64,000 nucleotides of DNA from Streptosporangium subroseum (GTDB taxonomy: Bacteria; Actinomycetota; Actinomycetes; Streptosporangiales; Streptosporangiaceae). The notes beneath the pieces were generated by a model. It saw only the letters and a list, made by a program, of their open reading frames with translations. It made no database searches and had not been told where the DNA came from. Shown here in pieces: positions 25,952 through 34,322 of this stretch; within the stretch, counting starts at the first letter, position 1, and each line of letters starts with the position of its first letter. Made by a program: the position numbers and the translations under genes. The DNA lies in NCBI RefSeq assembly GCF_900188345.1, contig NZ_FZOD01000033.1, positions 1 to 64,000 of the forward strand, read 5' to 3'.

Positions 25952-26039
25952 CTCGACTCCCTCTTCGAGCACGATACCCAGGGCGGTGAGATCCGGCCCT
26001 CGGCTATGGCTGATCGACCGGCGACGCGCGGCGCCCCGA

Positions 26040-26426
26040 TCAGGCCGATGGACCGGCGACGCCGATCACGTTGCCCTCGGGGTCGATGAAGTGCCCGACC
26101 GTGAAATCCCCCGACTTCGGCTCTGGGCCCATCAGGCGCCTCCCGCCGAGGCTCTCGGCCTGCTGGAGCACGGACTCGACGTCGGGTACGCCCACGTAGA
26201 ACAGGACCCGGCGCTCATGGCCCTGGCCACCGCCGATACCGCCGTTGATGCCGTCCCCCTCGCCGGTCGTGCTCCCATCCACGAAGCCGTACAGACCCGG
26301 CTGCGAGACTTTCTCGGTGACCGCGTCGCCCATCTGGAACTCCCAGTCGAACAGTTCGCCGTAGTAGCCGCGGAGCTTCGCGGGGTCGCTCCCGATAATC
26401 TCAAAATGCACCACAGATCGTCCCAT
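26040..26426 (-). CDS. VOC (glyoxalase/bleomycin resistance/dioxygenase) family protein
   Basis: A 128-aa protein with two bab-ab-b modules (VVHFEIIGSDPAKLRGYYGELFDWEF and FIDPEGNVIGVAG). One metal ligand each is visible near His in VHFEI and Glu in DPEGN. GGAGAGG lies 7 bases before ATG 26426; a TTG two codons upstream is less likely. It is the first gene of the DGPF-ECF42 run and has a matching ECF promoter about 70 bases upstream. Confidence 0.9.
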   Translation of the reverse strand: MGRSVVHFEIIGSDPAKLRGYYGELFDWEFQMGDAVTEKVSQPGLYGFVDGSTTGEGDGINGGIGGGQGHERRVLFYVGVPDVESVLQQAESLGGRRLMGPEPKSGDFTVGHFIDPEGNVIGVAGPSA

Positions 26427-26495
26427 GATCAATCCTCTCCTCGCCGATGGCCCGGTGCCTCGTCGCGTATCGCTGGTGGGTTTCTCAGAGCAAAG

Positions 26496-26522
26496 GTCGG
26501 AGCGGAAGGCTCGATTTCGACA
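26496..26522 (-). promoter_or_regulatory. ECF42-type promoter for the VOC-DGPF-sigma genes
   Basis: On the minus strand TGTCGA (26522-26517), exactly 17 bases, then CGAC (26499-26496). The same elements with the same spacing occur before the MFS gene, and the spacer also shares ATCG at its start and GCTC at its end. ECF42 promoters are reported to carry TGTCGA at -35 and CGA(T/C)-type sequence at -10. Confidence 0.72.
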
Positions 26523-26676
26523 TCCCAGCCCCGAAGACTTTGCGGGTCTTCCCCGTGCGCCGGAGCCCGTGGAACTCGGTGTGGCCCGCTCCGCGCGGCA
26601 TCGAACTCTTCCAAGCTCCGCGACCGGCCTCCCGAACCTCGAGACCGTCTCATTCGGACTCGGCGTGTTGTGATGC

Positions 26677-28194
26677 TCATCGCGCGATCCGGCGGCGGTT
26701 CTCCGTCACGGACAGGTCCTCGCTCCTGGAGGCGGCCGAAGTCGTGTCCCGGGTGTGGCGGGTGAGCGGCCTCAACAGCACCAGCGCGACGCCCAGGCCG
26801 ATCAGGGCGATGACGAGGTCGGCGGTGAAGCCCGCCTGGAATCCCTCGGTCATCACCGTCGGTACGGTCGAGTCGCCCCCTTGGGAGACGACCACACCGG
26901 AAACGACCGCGGCACCCAGCGCGCCACCGATCTGGAAGGCCGCGTTGCCGGCGCCGGAGGCCACGCCAACGTTCTTCGCGTCCACCGAGGACAGCGCCGC
27001 GGAGATCGCCGCGACCGGCCCGCCGCCCAGCCCGAGACCGAAGAGGAGCAGGCCCGGGAACAGATGACCGAAGTAGGTACCGTCGGCCGGCACCTGAGAA
27101 AGCAGGAACGCTCCGATGCCCATCAGCACGATGCCGACGGCGGCCACCGGGCGGAAACCGAACTTGGTCACGCCCGCCTGGCCGGCGTAGGCGCCGACGA
27201 GGGTCATCAGGGTCATCACCAACAAGCCGAGGCCGAACTGCATCGGCGTGTAGCCGAGTACGCGCTGCGCGTACGCCGAAAGGGTGATGGACATCCCCAA
27301 CGCGGTCATGGCGAAGAAGACCATCGCCAGGTTGCCTCCGACGAACAGCCGGGAGCGGAACATCCGCAGTGGCATCAGAGGCGCGGCCGACCGGCTTTCG
27401 ACGACGATGAACAGGCCTATCAGAACGACCGAGCCAAGCAGCATGCCCACCACCGGTCCGCTGGTCCATCCTTCGGAGGGAGCCCAGACGATCGCGCCGG
27501 TCAGCAACAGAAGCCCAAGAGTGATCGTGAGTGCCCCGGCCGGATCGTAGGATCCCACCTGATCCCTTTCCCGGCCCTTCGGGAGCAGAACGGGGGCGAA
27601 CACCAGCAGTCCGACGGCCACCGGAACGTTGAGGTAGAAGATCCACTCCCAGCCCAGGCTTGCGGTGATCGGGCCGCCGATCAGCAGCGCCGCCGTGGCC
27701 CCAAGCCCGCTGGCTCCCGACCAGTAAGCCAGCGCCTTGTTGCGTTCGGCGCCGTCCGGGAACATGTTCGTCAGGATCGCGAGCGCGGACGGCGCCATGA
27801 TGGCCGCAGAGATCCCCTGGACAACGCGGGCTCCGATCAGTGCGCCCGCCGACCAGGCGAGGCCGCACAGCAACGAGGACACCAGGAACAGCACCGTTCC
27901 GACGATGAACATCGGGCGCCTCCCGCGCAGGTCGGCCAGCCGGCCGCCGAACAGCAGCAGGCTGCCGAAGGTCAGCATGTAGGCGCTCAGCACCCACTGC
28001 CCCTCCCCCGCCGTGACCTGCAGTTCCCGTTCGATCGACGGCAGCGCCAGGATCACGATCTGGGAGTCGAGGATCACCATGAATCCGGTGACGCAGAGTA
28101 ACGCCAGTGCCTTCCAACGCTGCGGGTCCGGCGCCTGGGGCTCTGGCCCGGGCTCGGCGGTCGCAGCCGGTTCGGATTGGAATCTGTCGGTCAC
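26677..28194 (-). CDS. MFS drug transporter, DHA2/EmrB-QacA type (14 TM)
   Basis: A 505-aa drug:H+ antiporter-type permease. The first helix carries VILDSQIVILALPSI (motif D1 of the 14-TM subfamily), GGRLADLRGRR is motif A, and GARVVQGISAAIMAP is motif C-like. About 14 hydrophobic helices are visible. GTG 28194 has GGAGGGA 6 bases upstream. A predicted ECF42-type promoter lies about 40 bases upstream, tying the pump to the sigma locus. Confidence 0.93.
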   Translation of the reverse strand: MTDRFQSEPAATAEPGPEPQAPDPQRWKALALLCVTGFMVILDSQIVILALPSIERELQVTAGEGQWVLSAYMLTFGSLLLFGGRLADLRGRRPMFIVGTVLFLVSSLLCGLAWSAGALIGARVVQGISAAIMAPSALAILTNMFPDGAERNKALAYWSGASGLGATAALLIGGPITASLGWEWIFYLNVPVAVGLLVFAPVLLPKGRERDQVGSYDPAGALTITLGLLLLTGAIVWAPSEGWTSGPVVGMLLGSVVLIGLFIVVESRSAAPLMPLRMFRSRLFVGGNLAMVFFAMTALGMSITLSAYAQRVLGYTPMQFGLGLLVMTLMTLVGAYAGQAGVTKFGFRPVAAVGIVLMGIGAFLLSQVPADGTYFGHLFPGLLLFGLGLGGGPVAAISAALSSVDAKNVGVASGAGNAAFQIGGALGAAVVSGVVVSQGGDSTVPTVMTEGFQAGFTADLVIALIGLGVALVLLRPLTRHTRDTTSAASRSEDLSVTENRRRIAR

Positions 28195-28232
28195 GTCGTT
28201 CCCTCCAGGTGGGATTACCTGCCACCTTGAAC

Positions 28233-28259
28233 GTCGGAGCCGACCGTCCGATCTCGACA
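28233..28259 (-). promoter_or_regulatory. ECF42-type promoter for the MFS transporter
   Basis: On the minus strand TGTCGA (28259-28254), 17 bases, CGAC (28236-28233); the GTG start follows about 39 bases after the -10. This copy and the one at 26496-26522 agree in both boxes, spacing and several spacer bases. Confidence 0.72.
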
Positions 28260-28447
28260 TCAACGGTCCGGGCATTCGCCTGGATGAGCACGTTCTCGAC
28301 GAGAATGATTCGTCGGGTGGCACTGGTCGCCACGGACATACGTACGGCTGCGCCCCTCCCATCACACCCCGTTCATCGCTTGGCGGTGTTCGTAGCGGAT
28401 GCGCATTTGCCAGGAATTCTCAGCCGACGGATTCCCGGCGCGGGACC

Positions 28448-29320
28448 CTAGGTGAACATCCGCCAGGCGGCGGGCTTGACCGTCCAGCGGCGCCGGGCCG
28501 TACGGCCGATCAGCTCGCCGTCGGCGTTCACCGGCACGGGCTCGCCCTCCACGGCCACCTCGCGCCCGCGGTCGGTGATCACCCTCCGCAGCTCGGGGTG
28601 GCTCCCCCGGCGCAGTCGCAGCGCGTAGGCGAGCCGGTCCAGCGGCCCGGTGGTCAGCGCGACGACGACGTCCACCATGCCGTCGTCGGGCCTGGCCCCG
28701 GGGGTCAGCGGGGTGCCGCCGCCGATGGTGACGCCGTTGCCGACACCGAGCATGAGCACCGGGCTCTCCCCGGCCACCTGCCGGCCGTCCACCGTCACGC
28801 GCAGCCTCCAGCCGGGGCTCCGCACGCCCGCGAGCAGCCCGCCCACCATGTAGGCGAGCCGGCCGAGCCTGGGCTTGAGCGGCTTGGCCTGCTCGGACGC
28901 CTCCGCGCCCACGCCGAGGTGCACCACGTTGACGACGATTCCGCCCTCGTCGTCGACGAGGAGGTCCAGGGGGTGGGGCCGTCCGGCGAGCACGATGCGG
29001 GCCGCCACCTGGGGGTCCAGCGGAATGCCGAGCCCCCGGGCGAAGTCGTTGCCGGTGCCCAGCGGAACGAGGCCCACCGTCCGGGCATCCAGCTCGCCGC
29101 GCCGATGCAGGGTGGCGACCACCACGTGGAGCGAGCCGTCGCCGCCCAGCACGACCACATCCCGGCCGGGGTGGGCGTCGAGCATCTCGTCCAGGTCCTT
29201 CTCCCCGGCGGGCGCCTCGACCAGGTCGGCGCCGCCACGCAACGTCTCGATGACGGCGGCTCTGACGTCGTCGTCCGCGCTCCCCGCTTCCGCGTTGTAG
29301 ATCGCCAGCAACTCGGCCAT
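28448..29320 (-). CDS. Diacylglycerol/lipid kinase family protein
   Basis: A 290-aa protein of the DAGK catalytic family. GGDGSLH (residues about 59-65) is the ATP-binding loop and PLGTGNDFARGLGI the second signature. No membrane segments are obvious, as for soluble bacterial lipid kinases (DgkB/YegS-like). The specific lipid is unknown. A degenerate minisatellite lies between this gene and the upstream membrane protein gene. Confidence 0.92.
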   Translation of the reverse strand: MAELLAIYNAEAGSADDDVRAAVIETLRGGADLVEAPAGEKDLDEMLDAHPGRDVVVLGGDGSLHVVVATLHRRGELDARTVGLVPLGTGNDFARGLGIPLDPQVAARIVLAGRPHPLDLLVDDEGGIVVNVVHLGVGAEASEQAKPLKPRLGRLAYMVGGLLAGVRSPGWRLRVTVDGRQVAGESPVLMLGVGNGVTIGGGTPLTPGARPDDGMVDVVVALTTGPLDRLAYALRLRRGSHPELRRVITDRGREVAVEGEPVPVNADGELIGRTARRRWTVKPAAWRMFT

Positions 29321-29369
29321 GTCGCTCCTCCACGTGGTCGTCTCCCCGTTCCCTGCCCACGGGAGTGAC

Positions 29370-29553
29370 GATCACGCGAACTCGACGACGATCGCGCGAA
29401 CTCAACCCGGCCCGCGCGTTCGACCCGGGCTCCCGCGAACTCAACCCGGGCTCACGCACGTTCGGCCCGGACCACGCGGGCTCGGCCCGGAACCGCGTGC
29501 GCTCAGCTCGGAACCGTGCGCGCCCGGCCCAGGGTCGTGCGCGCTCAGCCCAG
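29370..29553. repeat. Degenerate 20-21 bp minisatellite, about nine units
   Basis: Nine head-to-tail units of 20-22 bases with the rough form (G)NTCNCGCGAACTCAACCCGG run from 29370 to 29553. Early units share CGCGAACTC, later ones share GCGCTCAGCTCGG or GGCCCGG. The last unit overlaps the final codons of the 29545-30051 gene. Translated, any frame gives a periodic 7-residue pattern, which is why spurious ORFs cover it. Units have diverged, so the array is old or was built by slippage. Confidence 0.8.
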
Positions 29554-30051
29554 CCGCCACCAGCGCCAGCCCAGCCAGAGACCCGACGCGACGCCCAGCA
29601 GCGCGGCCAGGGCGTACACCACGACGGTGCTCGTGTCCGAGAGGTAGCCGTTGCCCGCGACGAGGATGGCCATGAGCACCGCGCTCAGCAGGCCCACCCC
29701 CGCGCCCGCGGCGAGGCCGATCCCGGAGGACGCCAGAACGCGCACGGCGGTGCTCCTGCGTCTGCGAACCGGCGTCATGACCGGAAGGAGCCGCTCGATG
29801 ACAAGCGCGGGATCGTCGTCGACCTGGCCGGCGGCGAGCTGGACGGCCACCTCGCCCCGCTTCGGCTCGCTCAGGTAGATCCACTGACGTCTGTCAAGGA
29901 AAATCGTCGCGCCGCCCGCTCCGGGAAAGCTCAGCCAGAGGAACGGCGCCCCCTCGGGAAACTTCTTGAGCCGGTGCCGGACGACCGGGGCGCGGAGGTC
30001 GAGCGCCGCCTCCAGGATTCGCAGCGCCTTCTCCTGGTCTGCGTTACCCAC
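29545..30051 (-). CDS. Membrane protein of unknown function
   Basis: A 168-aa protein. A soluble N-terminal domain of about 100 residues (APVVRHRLKKFPEGAPFLWL, FLDRRQWIYLSEPKRGEVAV) is followed by two transmembrane helices (about 108-130 and 140-160) with a short loop, ending in WLGWRWWRLG. I recognise no family. Its stop codon lies in the final minisatellite unit, so the C-terminus may vary between strains. Confidence 0.72.
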   Translation of the reverse strand: MGNADQEKALRILEAALDLRAPVVRHRLKKFPEGAPFLWLSFPGAGGATIFLDRRQWIYLSEPKRGEVAVQLAAGQVDDDPALVIERLLPVMTPVRRRRSTAVRVLASSGIGLAAGAGVGLLSAVLMAILVAGNGYLSDTSTVVVYALAALLGVASGLWLGWRWWRLG

Positions 30052-30112
30052 GATGACCTCCCCCTTCCCCTCTCACCTTCGTACGGCATGACGGGTCGTC
30101 CTCGGAGTCGCC

Positions 30113-31006
30113 CTACTTCCCCGGGCGTACGTCCAGGGCGGCCGCGAGCTCCGTCAGCTGGGCGACGCCTCCGCGCAGATCCGGCGGGAGCGGCTGAAGG
30201 GCGACGTGATCCGCCCCGGCGTCGAGATGCGCGCGAACCCGGGTGGCGACGGTGTCGGCGTCTCCCCATGCGACGATCGCGTCCACCAGCCGGTCGCTGC
30301 CGCCGTCGGCGAAGTCCTCGTCCGCGTAGCCGAGGTGGCGCAGGTTGTTGACGTAGTTTCCCAGGGTCAGGTAGATCGCCATGTGCGCGCGGGCGATCTT
30401 CCTGGCCGTGGCCGGGTCGCTCTCCAGGACCACGGCCTGCTCGGGCGCGAGGATCCGGCCGGGGCCGAGGATCTCGCGGGCGAGCACGGTGTGCTCCGGC
30501 GGCACGAAGTAGGGATGGGCGCCATCGGACTTGTCCCGGGCGAGCTCCAGCATCCGCGGCCGCAACGCGGCGAGCAGCCTGGGCGTGGGCGGGTCGGGAG
30601 AGAAAGGCAGATCGCGCGCGGCGACGTCCATCGTGTCGAGATAGGCGCTCATCGCGGCGAGAGGGCGCGTGTAGTCGTGTCCGCGCTGGGTGACCATGGG
30701 GGCGTGACTGACCCCGACGCCCAGGGCGAACCGCCCCGGGTAGGCCTCGCCGTACGCCGCCGCCCCGGTCGCCATGGCGGTCGCGTCCCGCACCCAGATG
30801 TTGGCGATGCCGCTGCCGACGGCGATGGTTCTGGTGGCCGCGAGCAGGATTCCGGCGGTGCTGAACGCCTCCCGGCTTCCCGGCGCCTCACCGAACCACA
30901 GCGCGCCGTACCCGAGCTCCTCGATCTCCACCGCGGCCTGTCGTACGGCTTGCACGGGAGCCCGCCCGAACAGGGGATGCCACACACCGATACGGCCGAT
31001 GCCCAT
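30113..31006 (-). CDS. F420-dependent LLM-class oxidoreductase (TIGR03620 type)
   Basis: A 297-aa luciferase-like TIM barrel. ELGYGALWFGEAPGSREAFS, TRTIAVGSGIANIWVRD, YPGRFALGVGVSHAP and the Thr/Val-rich coenzyme segments fit the F420 subgroup TIGR03620, which is mostly actinobacterial. GGAGG lies just before ATG 31006. The reaction is unknown. An ACTGAA-N8-TTCAGT inverted repeat (31028-31047) upstream may be an operator. Confidence 0.9.
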   Translation of the reverse strand: MGIGRIGVWHPLFGRAPVQAVRQAAVEIEELGYGALWFGEAPGSREAFSTAGILLAATRTIAVGSGIANIWVRDATAMATGAAAYGEAYPGRFALGVGVSHAPMVTQRGHDYTRPLAAMSAYLDTMDVAARDLPFSPDPPTPRLLAALRPRMLELARDKSDGAHPYFVPPEHTVLAREILGPGRILAPEQAVVLESDPATARKIARAHMAIYLTLGNYVNNLRHLGYADEDFADGGSDRLVDAIVAWGDADTVATRVRAHLDAGADHVALQPLPPDLRGGVAQLTELAAALDVRPGK

Positions 31007-31047
31007 CGCCGCCTCCGATCCAACTCGACTGAACTACCCGATTCAGT

Positions 31048-31605
31048 TTAGTGATCGTGAAAAAGGGCACTGCCCCCGGCCCTGGCGAGTGACGGCGAAC
31101 ACACCTCGTCCAGCACCTTGCGGAGCCGTCCGCGGAACTCCTTGTCGGCGAGCTGGCCGGTGGCGTCGAACCGGCTGCGGGCCGAGGAGACCGCCAGGTC
31201 CGCGCCGTGCACGACCGCGCCCGCCGCGCCGAGCGACCTGCGCAACTGGGTCTGCGTCCACATCGCCTCGTGAATACGCAGGCAGGCGGTCACGACTCCC
31301 ACGGGCTTGCCCAGCAGGACCGCGCCGGCACGCGGGGACGAGAGCCAGTCGAGCGCATGGCTCAGCTGGACCGGCAGCGTGCTGTGCGCCGGCGCCGTGA
31401 TCAGCATGCCGTGCGCCTCCGAAACCGCGCGGCACAGCGCGTCCACCGGCTGCGGCAGCTCACCGTCCGAGACGGGCGGTATCTGATCCAGCCCGTCCCA
31501 GATCTCGAAGTCCACCGTCGCGGGCAGCTCCCACGACGACGCCTCCAGCAGTCTCCAGACGTACGCCCCACGACGAAGGCTGCCCGCGATCCCGATGATC
31601 TTCAT
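31048..31605 (-). CDS. NADPH-dependent FMN reductase
   Basis: A 185-aa flavodoxin-like reductase: MKIIGIAGSLRRGAYVWRLLE binds the FMN phosphate, and ITAPAHSTLPVQLSHALDWLS is the family loop (usually TPEYN.S.P..LKNA.DW). It starts at ATG 31605; an ATG four codons upstream is possible. It is followed by the F420 enzyme on the same strand 41 bases later. Likely supplies reduced flavin or acts as a quinone/azo reductase. Confidence 0.9.
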   Translation of the reverse strand: MKIIGIAGSLRRGAYVWRLLEASSWELPATVDFEIWDGLDQIPPVSDGELPQPVDALCRAVSEAHGMLITAPAHSTLPVQLSHALDWLSSPRAGAVLLGKPVGVVTACLRIHEAMWTQTQLRRSLGAAGAVVHGADLAVSSARSRFDATGQLADKEFRGRLRKVLDEVCSPSLARAGGSALFHDH

Positions 31606-31617
31606 CCCCGACCCCAT

Positions 31618-32028
31618 CCCTGTCGCGACGTCGCGACGCTACGTGCGGGGGAGATCTCAATGCTTCGGTCACTCGACCGCGGTCGGCAGCACGAGAGTCC
31701 CCCAACTCGCCGACAGAAACCGCTGTACGGCACCGTCGTGATCCATCTGGGAGGCCCGCCCGCCGTATCGCCGGAGCCGCTGGAGTCGCCCTGCTCTCGA
31801 AGTCCGAGACAGTGGGGACTCCTTCGCCGGTCACCACTGCTACACCGGTGTTGTTGGGCCTCACAATCCATCACATTAAGGACTTGCCCTCAGAAAAAGG
31901 TCACGAACATGAACCCCGAGTACCGATCACCCATAAACCAGTGATTTATCGGTCAAAGCCCACGGAGACCGCAGGTCAGGCGCCTACCTCCCCCCATGAT
32001 CAACCCTCAGAAGATCCAAGGAGCCGTC
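31618..32028. other. Intergenic region with 16-bp palindrome; no gene recognised
   Basis: GTCGCGACGTCGCGAC (31622-31637) is a perfect 16-bp palindrome just upstream of the FMN reductase and a likely operator. Further right, an 11-codon ORF (31909-31944) has AAAAAGG 8 bases before its ATG but no recognisable product. The remaining sequence is AT-richer than its surroundings with no convincing gene. Confidence 0.5.
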
Positions 32029-32313
32029 TCAGAAGGTCTGGGGAACCGCCCGGTCGGTGACCCGCTTGATCTCGAAGAACGCCTCCTCCGTGGCGAACAT
32101 CCTGAACGCGTCCCACAGCAGGCCCGCCCGCCCCCCGGTCGCGATCTCGCTGATGATCGGGCCGAACTGGCCCGCGTGCCCGTTCACCGAGATCGCCGGG
32201 ACACCGATCAGCGTCTGTCTCCGCTCCCCCGCCGGCACCAGGTCGTGCGAGGCCCGGATCGCGTCGTCCCAGGACGCCTCGGTTCTCGCGGAGATCACCT
32301 TTTTGGAATGAGG
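32029..32313 (-). pseudogene. Truncated DsbA-family mycothiol-dependent nitroreductase (Rv2466c-like) remnant
   Basis: About 90 residues are recognisable: DDAIRASHDLVPA, LIGVPAISVNG, GQFGPIISEIATGGRAGLLWDAF and EAFFEIKR match the C-terminal part of actinobacterial DsbA-family proteins of the Rv2466c kind (vGTPVIavnG..fFGPVvt..P.Ge.AgrLWDG.......FfElKR). The thioredoxin-fold start and its CxxC active site are missing; homology stops near 32313, next to a CCTCA...TGAGG repeat. The remnant is probably non-functional. Confidence 0.78.
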
Positions 32314-32955
32314 CCTCAAATACGCCTGAGGTCAAGTACCGGATGACGCGGAACGCCTACCCCGGCGGGCGTGCCAGAGATCGCCAACGGAGCGCCGCCT
32401 CCCTACGCCTCGACGGGAATGGGTTGGAGAGCGCTCTCCAACATCGAACCATTTCCCTGCGGGCCGATCCGCGCCAAGGCCTCACATCTCACACCGAGGC
32501 CTGCTACGCAGCCAAACAAAACGGATAAAACCCATCAAAAGGTATTTCCTTACGGGGCTCCACCGGCACCGCTCAGGACAAGAAGCGGCTCCGGAAGAAA
32601 AAATGGAGAGCGCTCTCCAGAAAAGCGTGAGGACCACCCTCCACCGGATCCGGCGCGGACACGCGGGCTCGCGGCCACCTCAATCCGGTATCGAGCCCTC
32701 CCGGATCCCTGGGCGGAGATGACGTCAGAGGCCGTTCCCGCCCCTCGGCCGGGAACGGCGTCAAGAGGCCCCTCCCCGTGGTCGGGCTCTCCTCCCGGAG
32801 AGAGGCGCGACACCCCGGGTGGCCTGGCATCACGACCGGCGAGCGACGCGGGAGCCCTCACCGCTCTCGCCGGGGACTCCGCGAGTGACGCTCCCCCTGA
32901 GTACGGCCGTCAACCTGGATGGAGAGCGCTCTCCCACTATGCTATAAAAGCTCTC
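32314..32955 (+). promoter_or_regulatory. Gene-free 640-bp region with three identical LacI-type operators
   Basis: The palindrome GGAGAGCGCTCTCC occurs at 32426-32439 (extended to an 18-bp TTGGAGAGCGCTCTCCAA), 32605-32618 (16 bp with flanking T/A) and 32921-32934. The last covers the -35 of a promoter (TGGAGA-N17-TATAAA, 32920-32948) that would start the lacI transcript on its ATG. The frame is open throughout but upstream of 32956 shows no domain. The two distal operators have no gene of their own. Confidence 0.8.
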
Positions 32956-34008
32956 ATGAGCGAAGACCTCCCGTCGATACCGAGCTCGTCCACCTTGGAG
33001 GACGTGGCCCGGGTGGCGGGAGTGTCCCGTGCGACCGTCTCTCGCGTGATCAATGGAATTCGCAACGTCGATCCCGATATCCAGGAGAAGGTCCGCCAGG
33101 CCATCTCCGTCACCGGATACGCCCCGAACCGGGCGGCGCGTTCCCTCGTCACCCGGCGCACCGGCTCGATCGCCCTGGTCGTCTCCGGGGCGGGCGACGA
33201 AGGCGAGGAGGACCCCTTTCCGAACCGGGTCTTCGGCGACCCGTTCTTCGGCCGGGTGGCCAGCGGCGTCCTCGGCTTCCTGCGCCCCCTCGGCATGCAT
33301 CCGGTCCTGATGCTGGCCGAGACCGCCGCGGCCCGGGAACAGGTGATCTCCTACCTCCGGCAGGGCAACGCCGACGGCGCGCTCCTCGTCTCCAGCCACG
33401 CCGCGGACCCCCTGCCGAAACTGCTCGTCGACGCCGGGCTGCCCGCCGTCCTCTTCGCCAGACCGCCCAGGCCGATCCCCATCAGCTACGTCGACGTCGC
33501 GCACCGGGCGGGAGGGACGCTGGCCGCCGACCACCTCGTCGCCCGCGGTTGCCGGCGCGTCGCGACCATCACGGGCCCGCTCGACGTTCCGGCCAGCCAG
33601 GACCGGCTGGCGGGATTCCAGGAGACGATGGCCAGGCACGGCCACCCCTACATCCCCATCGTCGAGGGCGACTTCAGCCACGACAGCGGCGAGACCGCGA
33701 TGCAGCGGCTGATGGCCGAGCACCCGGACGTGGACGGCGTCTTCATCGCCAACGACCTGATGGCGCAGGGCGCCCTCCTCGTCCTGCGCGACCACGGCCG
33801 GCGGATACCCGACGACGTCGCCGTGGTCGGCTTCGACGACAGCAGCGCCGCCCTCGCCTGCCGCCCCCAGCTGACCACGGTCCGCCAGCCCATGGAGGAC
33901 ATGGCCGCGGAGATGACCCGCCTGCTGCTCTCCCACGTCGAGGAGCCGGAGCGCCGGGTGACCTCGGTCATCTTCGAACCCACCCTGGTGATCCGGCAGT
34001 CGGCCTGA
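32956..34008 (+). CDS. LacI-family transcriptional regulator
   Basis: A 350-aa repressor. The helix-turn-helix and hinge are at residues 12-60 (TLEDVARVAGVSRATVSRVI then GYAPNRAARSL), followed by the periplasmic-binding-like effector domain (DGVFIANDLMAQGAL, VAVVGFDDSSAALACRPQLTTVRQP). The start is ATG 32956, 7 bases after TATAAA, so the mRNA is probably leaderless; the far longer open frame upstream has no domain. An operator overlaps its -35, implying autorepression. Its position beside cell-wall-sugar genes suggests an amino sugar or glucoside effector. Confidence 0.94.
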   Translation: MSEDLPSIPSSSTLEDVARVAGVSRATVSRVINGIRNVDPDIQEKVRQAISVTGYAPNRAARSLVTRRTGSIALVVSGAGDEGEEDPFPNRVFGDPFFGRVASGVLGFLRPLGMHPVLMLAETAAAREQVISYLRQGNADGALLVSSHAADPLPKLLVDAGLPAVLFARPPRPIPISYVDVAHRAGGTLAADHLVARGCRRVATITGPLDVPASQDRLAGFQETMARHGHPYIPIVEGDFSHDSGETAMQRLMAEHPDVDGVFIANDLMAQGALLVLRDHGRRIPDDVAVVGFDDSSAALACRPQLTTVRQPMEDMAAEMTRLLLSHVEEPERRVTSVIFEPTLVIRQSA

Positions 34009-34010
34009 CG

Positions 34011-34027
34011 AGGCCTTCCGAAGGCCT
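34011..34027 (+). terminator. Hairpin after lacI
   Basis: AGGCCTT-CCG-AAGGCCT follows two bases after the lacI stop, then TTCC. Stem 7 bp; a short terminator. Confidence 0.6.
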
Positions 34028-34322
34028 TTCCGGTCGAAGAACCTTTTCAGCCCGGAGGCGCCGAACGCGCGACCGCCGACTTCCCGGCGGCGCTGGATGT
34101 TTCCACCGAGGGTGACCGCTCCCCCTGCCCGCCCACGTTCTCCTTGCCCACCGCCACCGTAACCGTTGCCTCGCTTCGCGATTTTAAGAATATTAGGGAT
34201 GCAGATAACGGGCACCTTCCCTCACCTGCGGATATGTCGATCCGAGCTACGATGGAAGTGTCCGGATGGGCGAAACCGGCAAGATCATGCCCACCGGACG
34301 GACACCCCCGGGGAGGTGTGTC
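34028..34322. other. Intergenic, no gene recognised
   Basis: Holds an AT-rich patch (34175-34210) that may include a promoter for the 34323 gene. Small open frames here have no recognisable content. Confidence 0.4.

Noticed and set aside
26429..28339. 636-aa minus-strand open frame across the MFS gene
   Set aside because: Shifted frame of the MFS gene. Its two ends both translate to a DVEI..SAPTF pattern, which turned out to be the two ECF-type promoters, not protein.
29370..29553. CRISPR-like array
   Set aside because: Units are contiguous 20-21 bp with no spacers, and no cas genes are nearby.
31909..31944. 11-codon ORF with AAAAAGG upstream
   Set aside because: Too short to support as a gene; it does not precede another gene as a leader peptide would.
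32371..32955. 195-codon N-terminal extension of the LacI frame
   Set aside because: No domain, contains the operators, and the promoter sits just before ATG 32956.
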